This document shows, piece by piece, positions 49,694 to 58,896 of a stretch of 64,000 nucleotides of DNA; position 1 is the stretch's first letter, and each line of letters opens with the position of its first letter. The notes under the pieces were generated by a model. It did no database searches and had not been told where the DNA came from. It was given only the letters and a program-made list of their open reading frames with translations. The DNA comes from Agromyces cavernae (GTDB lineage: Bacteria; Actinomycetota; Actinomycetes; Actinomycetales; Microbacteriaceae), in assembly GCF_021044935.1 (NCBI RefSeq), contig NZ_JAJNMP010000003.1, positions 434,001-498,000 of the forward strand, given 5' to 3'. Made by a program: the position numbers and the translations under genes.

Positions 49694-50620
49694 CTAGAGC
49701 TTCGTGACCTGGTCGAAGCTGAGCTCGACCGGGGTCTCGCGCTCGAACAGCGAGACGAGCACGGTGAGCTTGCCGCTCTCGGGCTTGATCTCGCTGATCG
49801 TGCCGGGAAGGCCCGCGAACGAGCCGTCCTTGATCGTGATGGTCTCGCCGACCTCGAAGTCGACCTCGGCGGGAAGCTGACGGGCTGCACCGGTCGCGGC
49901 ACCGGCCTTCGCACCCTTGGCGGGGGCGACGTCCTTGATCTCGACGAGGCTCTTCAGCATGCCGAAGGACTCTTCGAAGCGCAGCGGAGTCGGGTTGTGC
50001 GCATTGCCCACGAAGCCCGTGACACCAGGGGTGTGGCGGATGACCGACCAGCTCTCCTCATTGAGCTCCATGCGCACGAGCACGTAGCCCGGGATACGCA
50101 CGCGGGTGACCATCTTGCGCTGGCCGTTCTTGATCTCGACGACGTCTTCCATGGGCACTTCGACCTGGTAGATGTAGTCGGCCATGGCCATCGACTCACG
50201 GCGCTGCTCGATGTTCGCCTTCACGCGACGCTCGAACCCGGCGTAGGAGTGGATGACGTACCACTTGCCGGGGAGGAACCGAAGCTCTGCGCGGAACTCG
50301 GCGTAGGGGTCGGTGGTCTCTTCTTCTTCTTCGGTGACGGCCTCGAAGGCGGCCTCGGCCTCTTCGGGCGAGTCGATGTCGAGGGCGTCGTCGATGACGG
50401 CGTCGGCCTCGGGATCGTTCGACTCGGCCATGGCGTCGAGCACGGCATCGAGGTCGACCTCGTTGCCCTCGTCGTCGACGACGTGCACCGCACGCTGCTC
50501 AGCGGGCTCGACCGAGTTCTCGTCGTGCTCGAGCGAGCTGCCCGTCTGGGCCTCGTCGTCTTCTGCCGACTGCTCAGCGGCAGTGGCCCAGTCGACGTCG
50601 TCGCGCTCAATCTTTGACAC
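49694..50620 (-). CDS. nusG: Transcription termination/antitermination protein NusG
   Basis: NusG (308 aa) with an N-terminal acidic extension of about 110 residues, rich in Asp and Glu, typical of actinobacterial NusG. Then the NGN domain begins at [39 protein letters not shown], with [29 protein letters not shown], and the C-terminal KOW domain ([36 protein letters not shown]). I prefer the GTG at 50620; the TTG at 50629 lies too near the AAGGA. Cotranscribed with secE and tRNA-Trp. Confidence 0.97.
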   Translation of the reverse strand: MSKIERDDVDWATAAEQSAEDDEAQTGSSLEHDENSVEPAEQRAVHVVDDEGNEVDLDAVLDAMAESNDPEADAVIDDALDIDSPEEAEAAFEAVTEEEEETTDPYAEFRAELRFLPGKWYVIHSYAGFERRVKANIEQRRESMAMADYIYQVEVPMEDVVEIKNGQRKMVTRVRIPGYVLVRMELNEESWSVIRHTPGVTGFVGNAHNPTPLRFEESFGMLKSLVEIKDVAPAKGAKAGAATGAARQLPAEVDFEVGETITIKDGSFAGLPGTISEIKPESGKLTVLVSLFERETPVELSFDQVTKL

Positions 50621-50683
50621 TTGTCTCAATCCTTCTCTCGCGTGCGCCTACGGCGAACCGGGTACCTCGAGCCGAAGGCCCGA

Positions 50684-50959
50684 TCAGGCCCCGCCCGTTC
50701 CGAAGACGTACAGCACCAGCCACCCGAACAGCTGGTCGAGCCCGTACACGATCGCCATCATGATGATGACGAACACGAGCACCACGACCGTGAAGCTGAA
50801 GAGCTCTCTGCGGGTCGGAGTGACGACCTTCTTCAGTTCAGCGATGACCTGCCGGATGAACAGTGCGATGCGCGAAAAGGGATTCCGACGCGCCGCGCGC
50901 TCGCGCTTCGCGTTGGCGACGACGTCTTCACTCGGCTCGTCGATTACTTTTCGTGCCAC
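50684..50959 (-). CDS. secE: Preprotein translocase subunit SecE
   Basis: Small membrane subunit (91 aa) of the Sec translocon. Hallmarks are NPFSRIALFIRQVIAELKKVVTPTRRELFSFTVVVLVFVIIMMAIVYGLDQLFGWLVLYVFG, with one C-terminal membrane segment, standard for bacterial SecE. The GTG at 50959 follows AAAGG with an 8-nt spacer; the in-frame ATG at 50989 would add a non-conserved decapeptide without a ribosome site. It lies 40 nt after tRNA-Trp. Confidence 0.95.
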   Translation of the reverse strand: MARKVIDEPSEDVVANAKRERAARRNPFSRIALFIRQVIAELKKVVTPTRRELFSFTVVVLVFVIIMMAIVYGLDQLFGWLVLYVFGTGGA

Positions 50960-50999
50960 TTCGTACACCTTTCGTGGGCCGGCATTCATCGCCGGCTCG

Positions 51000-51072
51000 C
51001 AGGGCGGACAGGACTCGAACCTGCAACCTGCGGTTTTGGAGACCGCTGCTCTACCAATTGAGCCACCGCCCT
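51000..51072 (-). tRNA. tRNA-Trp (CCA anticodon)
   Basis: 73-nt cloverleaf on the minus strand. Acceptor arm AGGGCGG pairs with CCGCCCT; the anticodon loop reads CTCCAAA with the CCA anticodon; the T-arm carries GGTTCGAGTCC. The CCA end is not encoded. Position upstream of secE matches the usual actinobacterial arrangement. Confidence 0.97.
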
Positions 51073-51388
51073 ATGGATGCCCGGGACCTGCCCGGCCTTC
51101 CACGGGTTGAGATTTCCACGACCCGAACCTCGCAGAACCCGTGAAAACGGGCGCAGTGAAGCTTGGCCGACTCAACAACCTCACCAAGTGTATGCGACCG
51201 GGTTGGCAGAGTAAAACCGAGGCGGAACCGGGCGGATGCCGCGGCGCGAGCAGGGGCATCCGCTCGGCAATCACGCGAACTGCGTGATGACGGCGCCGGG
51301 CCGCGTGCATACGGTCACGATCAGCACCAACCGTGCGCGGCCGAACCGAGCCCTGCACATCGAAACGAATGCAAGGGAGTTGTTCCAC
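51073..51388. other. Intergenic region between tRNA-Trp and DUF7144 gene
   Basis: 316 bp with no convincing gene. It holds the tRNA-Trp promoter and a hairpin GCGGATGCC (51232-51240) / GGCATCCGC (51255-51263) with a 14-nt loop. Apart from these I see nothing in it. Confidence 0.6.
51187..51215 (-). promoter_or_regulatory. Promoter of tRNA-Trp-secE-nusG transcript
   Basis: On the minus strand a -35 TTTACT (51210-51215), a 17-bp spacer and -10 TACACT (51187-51192) lie about 115 nt upstream of the tRNA 5' end. Confidence 0.5.
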
Positions 51389-51799
51389 ATGAGTGACACC
51401 CAGGTGACCGGTTGGGTCGGATGGGGCTGGTTCGCCGGCATCGTCCTGCTGATCGCCGGTATCTTCGATGCGGTCAGGGGGTTCATCGCCCTCCTCCAGC
51501 CCGACAGCGCGTACTTCGTCGTCAACGGGAACCTGTTCCTGCTCGACGTGCAGGGCTGGGGCTGGTGGCACCTGATCATCGGCGCGCTGCTGATCCTCGT
51601 CGCGATCGCCCTCTTCACGGGGGCCACGTGGGCGCGGGTGATCGCGATCATCCTCGCCGCGGTGAGCGCCATCAGCCAGCTCGCCCTGCTGCCGACGCAG
51701 CCATGGTGGTCGCTCACCGTGATCGCCCTCGACATCTTCGTGATCTACGCGCTCACGGTGCACGGCAAGGAGATGAAAGCGGCCCGCGAGGGCTACTAG
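51389..51799 (+). CDS. DUF7144-type small membrane protein
   Basis: Membrane protein of 136 aa with four hydrophobic segments: WFAGIVLLIAGIFDAVRGFIALL, WWHLIIGALLILVAIALFTGA, WARVIAIILAAVSAISQLALL and WWSLTVIALDIFVIYALTVHG. This pattern matches a family common in actinobacteria with no assigned function. AAGGGAG lies 9-10 nt before the ATG at 51389. Its stop overlaps the stop of the large convergent gene by 4 bp. Confidence 0.82.
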   Translation: MSDTQVTGWVGWGWFAGIVLLIAGIFDAVRGFIALLQPDSAYFVVNGNLFLLDVQGWGWWHLIIGALLILVAIALFTGATWARVIAIILAAVSAISQLALLPTQPWWSLTVIALDIFVIYALTVHGKEMKAAREGY

Positions 51800-54798
51800 C
51801 GCCGCTTCCTCGGCAGGGCGAGGGCGGTGCCCGCGAGTGCGAGCACCGCTCCCGCCACCGCGGCGTACCAGGCCGCGTCGGCCGGCACGTCGAGGTAGAC
51901 CGCGATGCCGAGGATGCGCGAGAGCCCCCACGGCACCAGCGCCATCTGGTCGTTCCAGGCGGTGAGCGCGGCCTCGACGCCGATCACGCCGATGAGGGCG
52001 CCGAAGGTCGCGAGCACGATGCCGACCCCCGCGATGACGACGCCTGCGGCGCGGCGGCCGCCGATCTGGGTGGCGAGCGCCCACGCGGCGGCGACGATGA
52101 CCCAGCCGAACGCCGCGAAGGCGACGGTCACGTAGAGCGAGCGCGCGAACGGGTCGGTCCAGAACGCGAACCAATAGCCACCCGGCCCGGTGGCGGTGAG
52201 GACGGCCAGGAGCAGGCCGACGCGCAGCGTCGCGGCCCCGCCGATGGCGGCGAGTACCGGCCAGGCCGGTCGCCGACCGATGAGGCGCAGTGCAAGGAGC
52301 ACCACGAGCACGAAGACGAGCCATGACCCGAGCGCCACCAACAGGTGCGCCGGGGCGAGGAACCAGGTCTGGATGCCGCGGCTCCCGACCAGCAGCACCG
52401 CGGGCACCGCGACGACGAGGACGCGGTCGAGCGGCCCGAGACGCTCGGTGACCTCGGCTGCGCGCCAGGGCCGCGTGCCGGCCACCCAGAGCGCACGGGC
52501 AGCGCCGGCTCCGCGGCGACGAGACCCACTGCGCCCGGCGAGGATCCCGTACACCAGCCACGCCGCGAGCAGTACGAGCGCGATACGGGCGGCCCACGCC
52601 ATCGGGAGGTCGCGCTCGGCGCGCTCCACGCCGAGTTCGGCCGCCGTGAGGTTGTAGGCCGGGTAGTAGGGATCGCCCGCGTAGGCCGCCTCGTGCGCGG
52701 CGGCGGATGCCTCGAACGCCCGCCGCGCGGCATCCCACTGCTCGTGCGCGGCGGGGTCGCGCGTGTCGTGCCACTGCGCCTGCCGCAGGAACATCGCGCG
52801 GTAGTCGCCGAGCATGTCGTAGGTGCTCGCCTGGTAGTCGAGGGTGTCGAGGAACGCCGTGCGCAGCTCGGGGTCACGCCAGGTCGCGGCATCCGTCGCC
52901 TCGATCGACGCACGCATGCGCTCGACGGCGGCGAGTGCACGGTCGCCGCCGACGATCGCCTCGTCGAGGTCGTCGCGGCTTATCTCGTAGATGACGTCGA
53001 GCACGGCACTGTCGCCGGTGACGATGTCCCACTCGAAGATCCACATCATGGGCGGTGGTTCGAGGCCGATCGCGAAGACCCGCCGGTCGGCGAACGGGCC
53101 GATGTACAGCCCATCGGTGATCGCCTCGCGCGACTGCGCCATCGCCTTGCCGATCGCCTGCACCGTGGCCGGGTCATCCGAGAACCATCGACGAGCCCAG
53201 TCGGCGGTGATCGCCGCCGGGTCGGCGTCGGGGTCGCGCGCGAGCCGCACGGCGAGCTCGGTGTTGAGCTCGTAGAGCTGCCAGAACCCGGCCTTCAGCT
53301 CGAGTGAGAGCGGGCCGGCCCGCCAGGGGCCGCCGTCCTGCGTCCACGTCCAGATGCCCTCGACGTTCGGGTTCGCGGCGATGAACCGTTGCAGCGCCTC
53401 CTGGTAGAGCACACCGAGGTCGTTGGGGAAGGCGCCGAAGTTCTCGAACTCGCGCCGGCTCTGGAACTCGACGATGCGGCGCTGGTGGCCGACCTCAAGG
53501 GTGTCGTTGAACGGGAGGTGGCTGTAGAAGTCGCCGAGGGTGTACTTCGTCGACACGATGAGCCGGTCCGAGTCGATGCCGTCGAGCACCGCATGGTACG
53601 AATCGGCGTTCGTGTGCATGTCGCCGACCGCGCCGACTCCGACGCTCCAGCTGCGGAAGATCACCTCGCGGTCGGCGCGCTCGGCCTGCTCAGTGAACGC
53701 GGTGAGCATCGCGCGCACCCCGTCGACGCTGGTGACCGCCAGCGCGGAGTAGTAGTCCCAGCCCGGAAGGTCGTAGACGCGGCCCGCCTCGCCGATGCGG
53801 ATCAGCAGGCCGTCGAGGTAGGGCATCGCCTCGTACAACTCGTCGAGTCCGGCGGCATAGACGTCCCAGAACTCGGGGTTCTCGGTGTCGAGGCTGCCGA
53901 ACCGCTGCTCGAGGTACCGCTCGAGCGGTGTCGTGAGCGCGAGCATGTCGGTGCGGAAGTACACCTTCAGACCGAGGTCGTGCGCGTACTCCCACATCGG
54001 GCCGAATGCCGCGCGCATCGCCTCGGCCCGGGCGACGTGGGTGTCGTCGGGCCCGTACACGTCCTCACCGTCGCCCACGCCTTCGAAGGTGAGGTACTCG
54101 ATGAAGCCCGGGATCGCGATCGCGTTGTACCCCTCGGCGAGCACGTGCTGCACGTAGGTCTCGAAGTCCGCCCGGGCGACCTCGAGTGCCGCGTCGTCGA
54201 TGTACGGCGCCTCCGGCAGGATGACGTCGGCGAACGCCTTCGAGTTGTGCGAGTAGTCGTCACCGGCCGCCCACTCCGCCTCGTCGACCGTCACGCCGAC
54301 CGCGCCGAGGTCGACCATGCGGAACCCGAGTCGCGATTCGACCGTTTCGCCGAGGTGCTCGGTGACCGACCGCCGATCGCGCACGGCGGCGGCCAGGTCG
54401 TAGACGCCGCGCGCGGCGCCCGCCTCCCCCGCGGCGACGATCCGCAACGCGCTCGCCTCGCCTTCGAGGCGGTACGACTCGTCATCCGCTGGGCCGTCGC
54501 CGGCGACGATCTCGAGCGTCGTCGTGCCTTCGGTCGCCTCGGCTTCGGAGATTGCGGCCTGCAGTTCACCGACGGCGAGATCGAGCCGGGCCGATACCGG
54601 CGCCGCGATATCGGTGAATGCCGGCGGCGCCACGGCCGCGGTCTCGGGCAGGGCGGTCGGCGTCTCGGTCGGGAGGTCGGCCGGCTCGCTGCGGATGCCG
54701 AGCTCGTCTCCGATGACGAACGCGACCCCGGCGCCGAAGGCGAGGAGCAGTGCGAGCGCGATCCCGACGAGCACCGGTCGCCGGGGGTGCGTCTTCAC
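51796..54798 (-). CDS. GH67-like glycosidase domain protein with C-terminal polytopic membrane domain
   Basis: Large protein of 1000 aa. An N-terminal membrane anchor (VLVGIALALLLAFGAGVAFVI) is followed by an extracytoplasmic part of about 650 residues that begins with a hexosaminidase-like alpha/beta segment and continues as a TIM-barrel-like domain resembling GH67 alpha-glucuronidases. Its YLDGLLIRIGEAG and KYTLGDFYSHLPFNDTL stretches correspond in position to GH67 active-site and substrate-binding regions, so Glu in GEAG is a plausible acid. The last 270 residues hold six or seven hydrophobic segments (for example LVALGSWLVFVLVVLLALRLIG and AFGWVIVAAAWALATQIGG). Membrane-anchored glycosidase of unknown substrate. 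Confidence 0.7.
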   Translation of the reverse strand: MKTHPRRPVLVGIALALLLAFGAGVAFVIGDELGIRSEPADLPTETPTALPETAAVAPPAFTDIAAPVSARLDLAVGELQAAISEAEATEGTTTLEIVAGDGPADDESYRLEGEASALRIVAAGEAGAARGVYDLAAAVRDRRSVTEHLGETVESRLGFRMVDLGAVGVTVDEAEWAAGDDYSHNSKAFADVILPEAPYIDDAALEVARADFETYVQHVLAEGYNAIAIPGFIEYLTFEGVGDGEDVYGPDDTHVARAEAMRAAFGPMWEYAHDLGLKVYFRTDMLALTTPLERYLEQRFGSLDTENPEFWDVYAAGLDELYEAMPYLDGLLIRIGEAGRVYDLPGWDYYSALAVTSVDGVRAMLTAFTEQAERADREVIFRSWSVGVGAVGDMHTNADSYHAVLDGIDSDRLIVSTKYTLGDFYSHLPFNDTLEVGHQRRIVEFQSRREFENFGAFPNDLGVLYQEALQRFIAANPNVEGIWTWTQDGGPWRAGPLSLELKAGFWQLYELNTELAVRLARDPDADPAAITADWARRWFSDDPATVQAIGKAMAQSREAITDGLYIGPFADRRVFAIGLEPPPMMWIFEWDIVTGDSAVLDVIYEISRDDLDEAIVGGDRALAAVERMRASIEATDAATWRDPELRTAFLDTLDYQASTYDMLGDYRAMFLRQAQWHDTRDPAAHEQWDAARRAFEASAAAHEAAYAGDPYYPAYNLTAAELGVERAERDLPMAWAARIALVLLAAWLVYGILAGRSGSRRRGAGAARALWVAGTRPWRAAEVTERLGPLDRVLVVAVPAVLLVGSRGIQTWFLAPAHLLVALGSWLVFVLVVLLALRLIGRRPAWPVLAAIGGAATLRVGLLLAVLTATGPGGYWFAFWTDPFARSLYVTVAFAAFGWVIVAAAWALATQIGGRRAAGVVIAGVGIVLATFGALIGVIGVEAALTAWNDQMALVPWGLSRILGIAVYLDVPADAAWYAAVAGAVLALAGTALALPRKRR

Positions 54799-54884
54799 GC
54801 CGAGCAGCGTAACAAGAGTGGGTCAGATGTCCCAGTTAAATCTTCGCCCCGACGCGATCGCGGCACGCCGACTGGCCCGCGGCA

Positions 54885-54890
54885 TAGATT
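54885..54890 (+). promoter_or_regulatory. -10 box of leaderless dGTPase promoter
   Basis: TAGATT, exactly 6 nt before the ATG at 54897; no Shine-Dalgarno in the gap. Confidence 0.5.
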
Positions 54891-54896
54891 GGGCGT

Positions 54897-56414
54897 ATGT
54901 CGATCGACCGTGCGTCACGCCGGGTTCCCGAGCCGCGCAGCAGCGCCGAGGTCACCGGCGAGCACTCGCAGTTCCGCCTCGATCTCGAGCGCATCAGGTT
55001 CTCGCCGTACTTCTCCCGACTGTCGGCGGTCACGCAGGTGATCGCGCAGCCGGGCGCGGGCCCGTTGATCCACAACCGGCTGACGCACTCGATCAAGGTG
55101 ACGGCGGTCTCGCGCGCGATCGCCGTGAAACTGACGGATGCCGCTTCACCGACCCGCGCGTTCGCACTCGCGCACGGCTGCGACGCGGTCGTCGTGCAGG
55201 CCGCGGCGAGCGCCCACGACCTGGGGCACCCGCCCTTCGGGCACCTCGGCGAGCGCGTGCTCGACCGCCTCGCACGCGAGACGCTCGGGCTCGAGGACGG
55301 GTTCGAGGGCAACGCGCAGAGCTACCGCATCCTCACGGCGCTCGACGTGAGCGAGGCGGCGCCGCGCGGCCTCAACCTCACGGCGGCGGTGCGCACGGCG
55401 GTCGCGAAGTACCCGTGGACGACGTACGTCGACGGCGATGCGCTCGGCGACGGGCCGGTGCCGCGCGGCATGCGCCGCACCGCCGACGGCGTCGAGGCGC
55501 AGAAGTACTCGGCGTACGGCATCGACGCCCACGACCTCGAACAGGCTCGGTCGGGACATCCGTCGCTGCAGCAGTCCCTCGAGTGCTCGATCATGGACAT
55601 CGCCGACGACATCGCGTACTCGATCCACGACGTCGACGACTTCTACCGCGCGGGCGTGCTCAGCCAGGGTGACGTGGCGCGCGAGTTCCGGGGCTGGATG
55701 GAGACGGGTACCGAGCTTCGCGACCTCGACGACGAGACGCTCGCGGCGCGCACCGCACCGCCGGGGAGCGCGCTCGAGGGGCTGCGCCGCAAGCTGTTCC
55801 GCAGCGACCCGTGGATCGCCGATGACGACGCCTTCGCCGACGCCGTGCACGGGGTCGCCGACGACCTCGTCGACGGCCTGCTCGCGAGCCCGTTCGACGG
55901 CTCGATCGCGTCGGAGCGGGCGCTCTCGTCGTTCACGAACCGGTGGATCAGCCACCTGCAGTCGTCGGTCGTGCCGGCGGCGCCCGACGTGGTGCGTTCG
56001 GGACTCGTGACCCTCGACCGCCGAGCCTGGCACGAGGTCGAGACCCTGAAGTTCGTGCACCGGCACTTCATCCTCGACCGAGCCGACATCATCATGTACC
56101 AGCGAGGCCTCAGCCGGGTGCTCGCCCGTGCGGTGAAGGGGCTCAGCGCCTGGGCGACCGACGAGCACGACCGCGACCGGGTGCCGCAGCGACTCAAGGA
56201 ACTCGTGGAGATCGCGACCGACGGCTACGCGAGGCTCCGCGAGACGCGACCCGACAGGGTGCCGATCCCCGACCCGGCCGACGTGCGTCGGCTCGGCGTC
56301 GGCCGCGGCGTCATCGACTACGTCGCCTCGCTCTCCGACGACCAGGCCCTCGCGGTGTCGGAGGCCCTCGACGGCCGGCCCGACCGGTTGTGGGACATCG
56401 GGAAGAACCTCTGA
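54897..56414 (+). CDS. dgt: Deoxyguanosinetriphosphate triphosphohydrolase
   Basis: HD-domain dNTP hydrolase of 505 aa, which would split dGTP to deoxyguanosine and triphosphate. The HD motif residues are His64 (NRLTHSIKV), His107-Asp108 (SAHDLGHPPFGHLGE) and the downstream aspartate in MDIADDIAYSIHDVDDF. The N-terminal FRLDLERIRFSPYFSRLSAVTQV is also typical of Dgt. Long form without obvious truncation; the TAGATT box close to the start suggests a leaderless mRNA. Confidence 0.92.
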   Translation: MSIDRASRRVPEPRSSAEVTGEHSQFRLDLERIRFSPYFSRLSAVTQVIAQPGAGPLIHNRLTHSIKVTAVSRAIAVKLTDAASPTRAFALAHGCDAVVVQAAASAHDLGHPPFGHLGERVLDRLARETLGLEDGFEGNAQSYRILTALDVSEAAPRGLNLTAAVRTAVAKYPWTTYVDGDALGDGPVPRGMRRTADGVEAQKYSAYGIDAHDLEQARSGHPSLQQSLECSIMDIADDIAYSIHDVDDFYRAGVLSQGDVAREFRGWMETGTELRDLDDETLAARTAPPGSALEGLRRKLFRSDPWIADDDAFADAVHGVADDLVDGLLASPFDGSIASERALSSFTNRWISHLQSSVVPAAPDVVRSGLVTLDRRAWHEVETLKFVHRHFILDRADIIMYQRGLSRVLARAVKGLSAWATDEHDRDRVPQRLKELVEIATDGYARLRETRPDRVPIPDPADVRRLGVGRGVIDYVASLSDDQALAVSEALDGRPDRLWDIGKNL

Positions 56415-56523
56415 TCGGATTGCGCGTCGCGGCGAGTCGTCGCGCCCCGCGTTCACCCGGCCGCCCCCGAACCTTCGCCTTCCGGTCACGCGCGCGCCGT
56501 TCGCGCTCGATTGGCTCCGAGGC

Positions 56524-58776
56524 ATGAGCCGAACATCCCTACGCCGCGCGATACCGCGCACCCTCGCGATCGCCGCTGCTGTCGCCACCGCCATCGCCCT
56601 CGTCCCGTCGGCCGCCCTCGCGGCCGACGATGATCAGGGCCAGGGCTCCGGTCCCACCGTCAAGACCCATGTGCCGACGCTCGTCGCCCGCGCGACGCTC
56701 TCGGCCGATCACCTCGAGGACGGGCCCGCTTCGGGCGCGCTCGCCTCGGCGGCCAACGGCCGGCAGGGCCCGTGGGACGGCCAGGTCATCCCCGGCTTCT
56801 CGGCCGCCATCGACAACGGCGACGGCACCTTCTGGGCGCAGCCCGACAACGGGTTCGGCTCGAAGGGCAACTCGGCCGACTTCCTGCTGCGCAACTACCT
56901 CGTGCGCCCGGCCTGGCAGACCGCCGAGGGCGGCGACGGCTCGATCGCCGTCGAGCGCTTCATCTCGTACAACGACCGCAATGACGTGCTCGACTTCGAG
57001 ATCGTCAACGACGGGACATCCGATCGCCTGCTCACCGGCGCCGACTTCGACATCGAGTCGGTCGTGCGCGCGAAGGACGGAACATTCTGGGTCGGCGAGG
57101 AGTTCGGGCCGTTCCTGCTGCACTTCGATGCCGAGGGCACCCTGCTCGAGAAGCCGTACTCGCTCGCGGGCGCGAAGTCGCCGCAGAACCCCTACCTGGA
57201 ATCGGGCGAGACGCCTCGCGTTCGCGCGAGCCGCGGGTTCGAGGCGCTCGCCGCCTCGAAGAACGGCCGCTACCTCTACCCGGTCATCGAGGGCTCCTAC
57301 GCCGACGAGACCGACCTGCGCCGTCGCGAGATCCACGAGTTCGACACGAGGGCCGGCGCCTACACCGGACGCACCTGGAACTACGAGACCGACCAGGAGG
57401 CGAACGTCATCGGCGACGCCTTCACCGTGAAGAACGACGTGCTGCTGCTCGTCGAGCGCGACGACTTCGAGGGCGACCAGTCGGTGACCAAGCGGGTCTA
57501 CGAGATCGACCTGAAGCGCACCGACGCCCGCGGATTCGTCGAGAAGACGCTCGTGCTCGACGCGCTGCGCATCGCCAACCCCGACGGCATCGGCGCGGGG
57601 GACGGGTACGGCACCGGCGAGGTGTTCTCGCTGCCCGTGCAGTCGTTCGAGACCGTCGTGCAGCTGAAGGACGGCCGCCTGCTCATCGGCAACGACAACA
57701 ACTACCCCGGCAACGACGCACGCATCCCGGGCGCGCCCGACGACACCGAGTTCGACATCATCGACCTGCGCAAGACCCGCATCGAGCCGTCGGACGTCAC
57801 CCTCGTCGGCCACCGCGGCGCGAGCGGCCACCGCCCCGAGCACACGCTCGCCGCGTACGAGACCGCGATCGTGCAGTGCGCCGACTACATCGAGCCCGAC
57901 GTCGTCGCCACTAAGGACGGCGTGCTCGTCGCCCGTCACGAGAACGAGATCAGCGGCACGACGGATGTCTCGTCCCGGGCCGAGTTCGCGGACCGCCGCG
58001 CGACGAAGGTCATCGACGGGGTGAACGTCACCGGATGGTTCACCGAGGACTTCACGTTCGCCGAGCTCCGCACCCTGCGGGCGAAGGAGCGCCTCCCGCT
58101 CACCCGGCCCGCGAACACCGCCTTCGACGGCCTCTACCAGGTGCCCACGCTCGACGAGGTCATCGACCTCGCCCGGCGCTCGGTGAGCTGCGACGGCCGC
58201 CAGGTGGGCGTCTACCCCGAGACGAAGCATCCGACGTACTTCGACTCGATCGGCCTCTCGCTCGAGGAACCGCTCGCGGCCGCGCTGCAGGCGAACGACG
58301 TCGACCGCGCCGACGCACCCGTCATCCTGCAGAGCTTCGAGGTCGGCAACCTCCGCGACCTCGACGACCTCACGAACGTGAAGCTCGCCCAGCTCATCAG
58401 CCCGTCGGGTCGGCCCTACGACTTCGTCGCGGCGGGCGACCCGCGCACGTACGCCGACCTCGTGACCCCGGCAGGGCTCGCCGAGATCGCCGGGTACGCC
58501 GACGGCGTCGGCCTCGAGAAGTCGGTCATGATCCCGCGCACGGCATCGGGCAACCTCGGCGAGCCGACCTCGGTGATCGCCGACGCGCACGCGGCCGGGC
58601 TGACCGTGCACGGCTGGACGTTCCGCCTCGAGAACCAGTTCCTTCCGGTCGAGTTCCGCTCGAGCGCCGACCCGAGCGCCCCCGGCGACCTCGTCGGCGA
58701 GATCGGCGTGTTCCTCGCGGCCGGCATGGACGGCTTCTTCAGCGACCACCCCGACGTCGCGGTCACGGCGGGCTGA
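56524..58776 (+). CDS. Secreted esterase-like phytase domain fused to glycerophosphodiester phosphodiesterase
   Basis: Exported two-domain protein of 750 aa. A Sec signal peptide ends near ALAADD. Residues about 45-415 form an esterase-like phytase (beta-propeller) domain (for example RNDVLDFEIVNDGTSDRLLTGADFDIESVVRAKDGTFWVGEEFGPFLLHFDAEG and YLYPVIEGSYADE). From about 425 a GDPD domain begins: VTLVGHRGASGHRPEHTLAAYETAIVQCADYIEPDVVATKDGVLVARHENEI, with the HRGA, the PE..L and the H..N motifs of the family, and VYPETKHP later. Likely scavenges phosphate from glycerophosphodiesters and inositol phosphates outside the cell. Confidence 0.88.
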   Translation: MSRTSLRRAIPRTLAIAAAVATAIALVPSAALAADDDQGQGSGPTVKTHVPTLVARATLSADHLEDGPASGALASAANGRQGPWDGQVIPGFSAAIDNGDGTFWAQPDNGFGSKGNSADFLLRNYLVRPAWQTAEGGDGSIAVERFISYNDRNDVLDFEIVNDGTSDRLLTGADFDIESVVRAKDGTFWVGEEFGPFLLHFDAEGTLLEKPYSLAGAKSPQNPYLESGETPRVRASRGFEALAASKNGRYLYPVIEGSYADETDLRRREIHEFDTRAGAYTGRTWNYETDQEANVIGDAFTVKNDVLLLVERDDFEGDQSVTKRVYEIDLKRTDARGFVEKTLVLDALRIANPDGIGAGDGYGTGEVFSLPVQSFETVVQLKDGRLLIGNDNNYPGNDARIPGAPDDTEFDIIDLRKTRIEPSDVTLVGHRGASGHRPEHTLAAYETAIVQCADYIEPDVVATKDGVLVARHENEISGTTDVSSRAEFADRRATKVIDGVNVTGWFTEDFTFAELRTLRAKERLPLTRPANTAFDGLYQVPTLDEVIDLARRSVSCDGRQVGVYPETKHPTYFDSIGLSLEEPLAAALQANDVDRADAPVILQSFEVGNLRDLDDLTNVKLAQLISPSGRPYDFVAAGDPRTYADLVTPAGLAEIAGYADGVGLEKSVMIPRTASGNLGEPTSVIADAHAAGLTVHGWTFRLENQFLPVEFRSSADPSAPGDLVGEIGVFLAAGMDGFFSDHPDVAVTAG

Positions 58777-58792
58777 TCGAACCTGCACCACG

Positions 58793-58831
58793 CGACGGGT
58801 GGGCGGATGCGAGGCATCCACCCACCCGTCG
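58793..58831 (+). terminator. Terminator downstream of phytase-GDPD gene
   Basis: 18-bp stem (58793-58810 with 58814-58831) with one mismatch and a 3-nt loop, 17 bp after the stop codon. No long T run, as is usual at actinobacterial ends. Confidence 0.85.
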
Positions 58832-58884
58832 CATCGCAGGGTCATGATGACCACAGACATACCCCACGCGGCATCCGCTCGCTC

Positions 58885-58890
58885 TAGGCT
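58885..58890 (+). promoter_or_regulatory. -10 box of leaderless aminotransferase promoter
   Basis: TAGGCT, 6 nt before the GTG at 58897; no Shine-Dalgarno. Confidence 0.5.
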
Positions 58891-58896
58891 GTGAGG

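Noticed and set aside
51232..51263. Terminator in the tRNA-Trp/DUF7144 spacer
   Set aside because: The hairpin is not downstream of any gene on either strand. The word GCGGATGCC is common in this genome.
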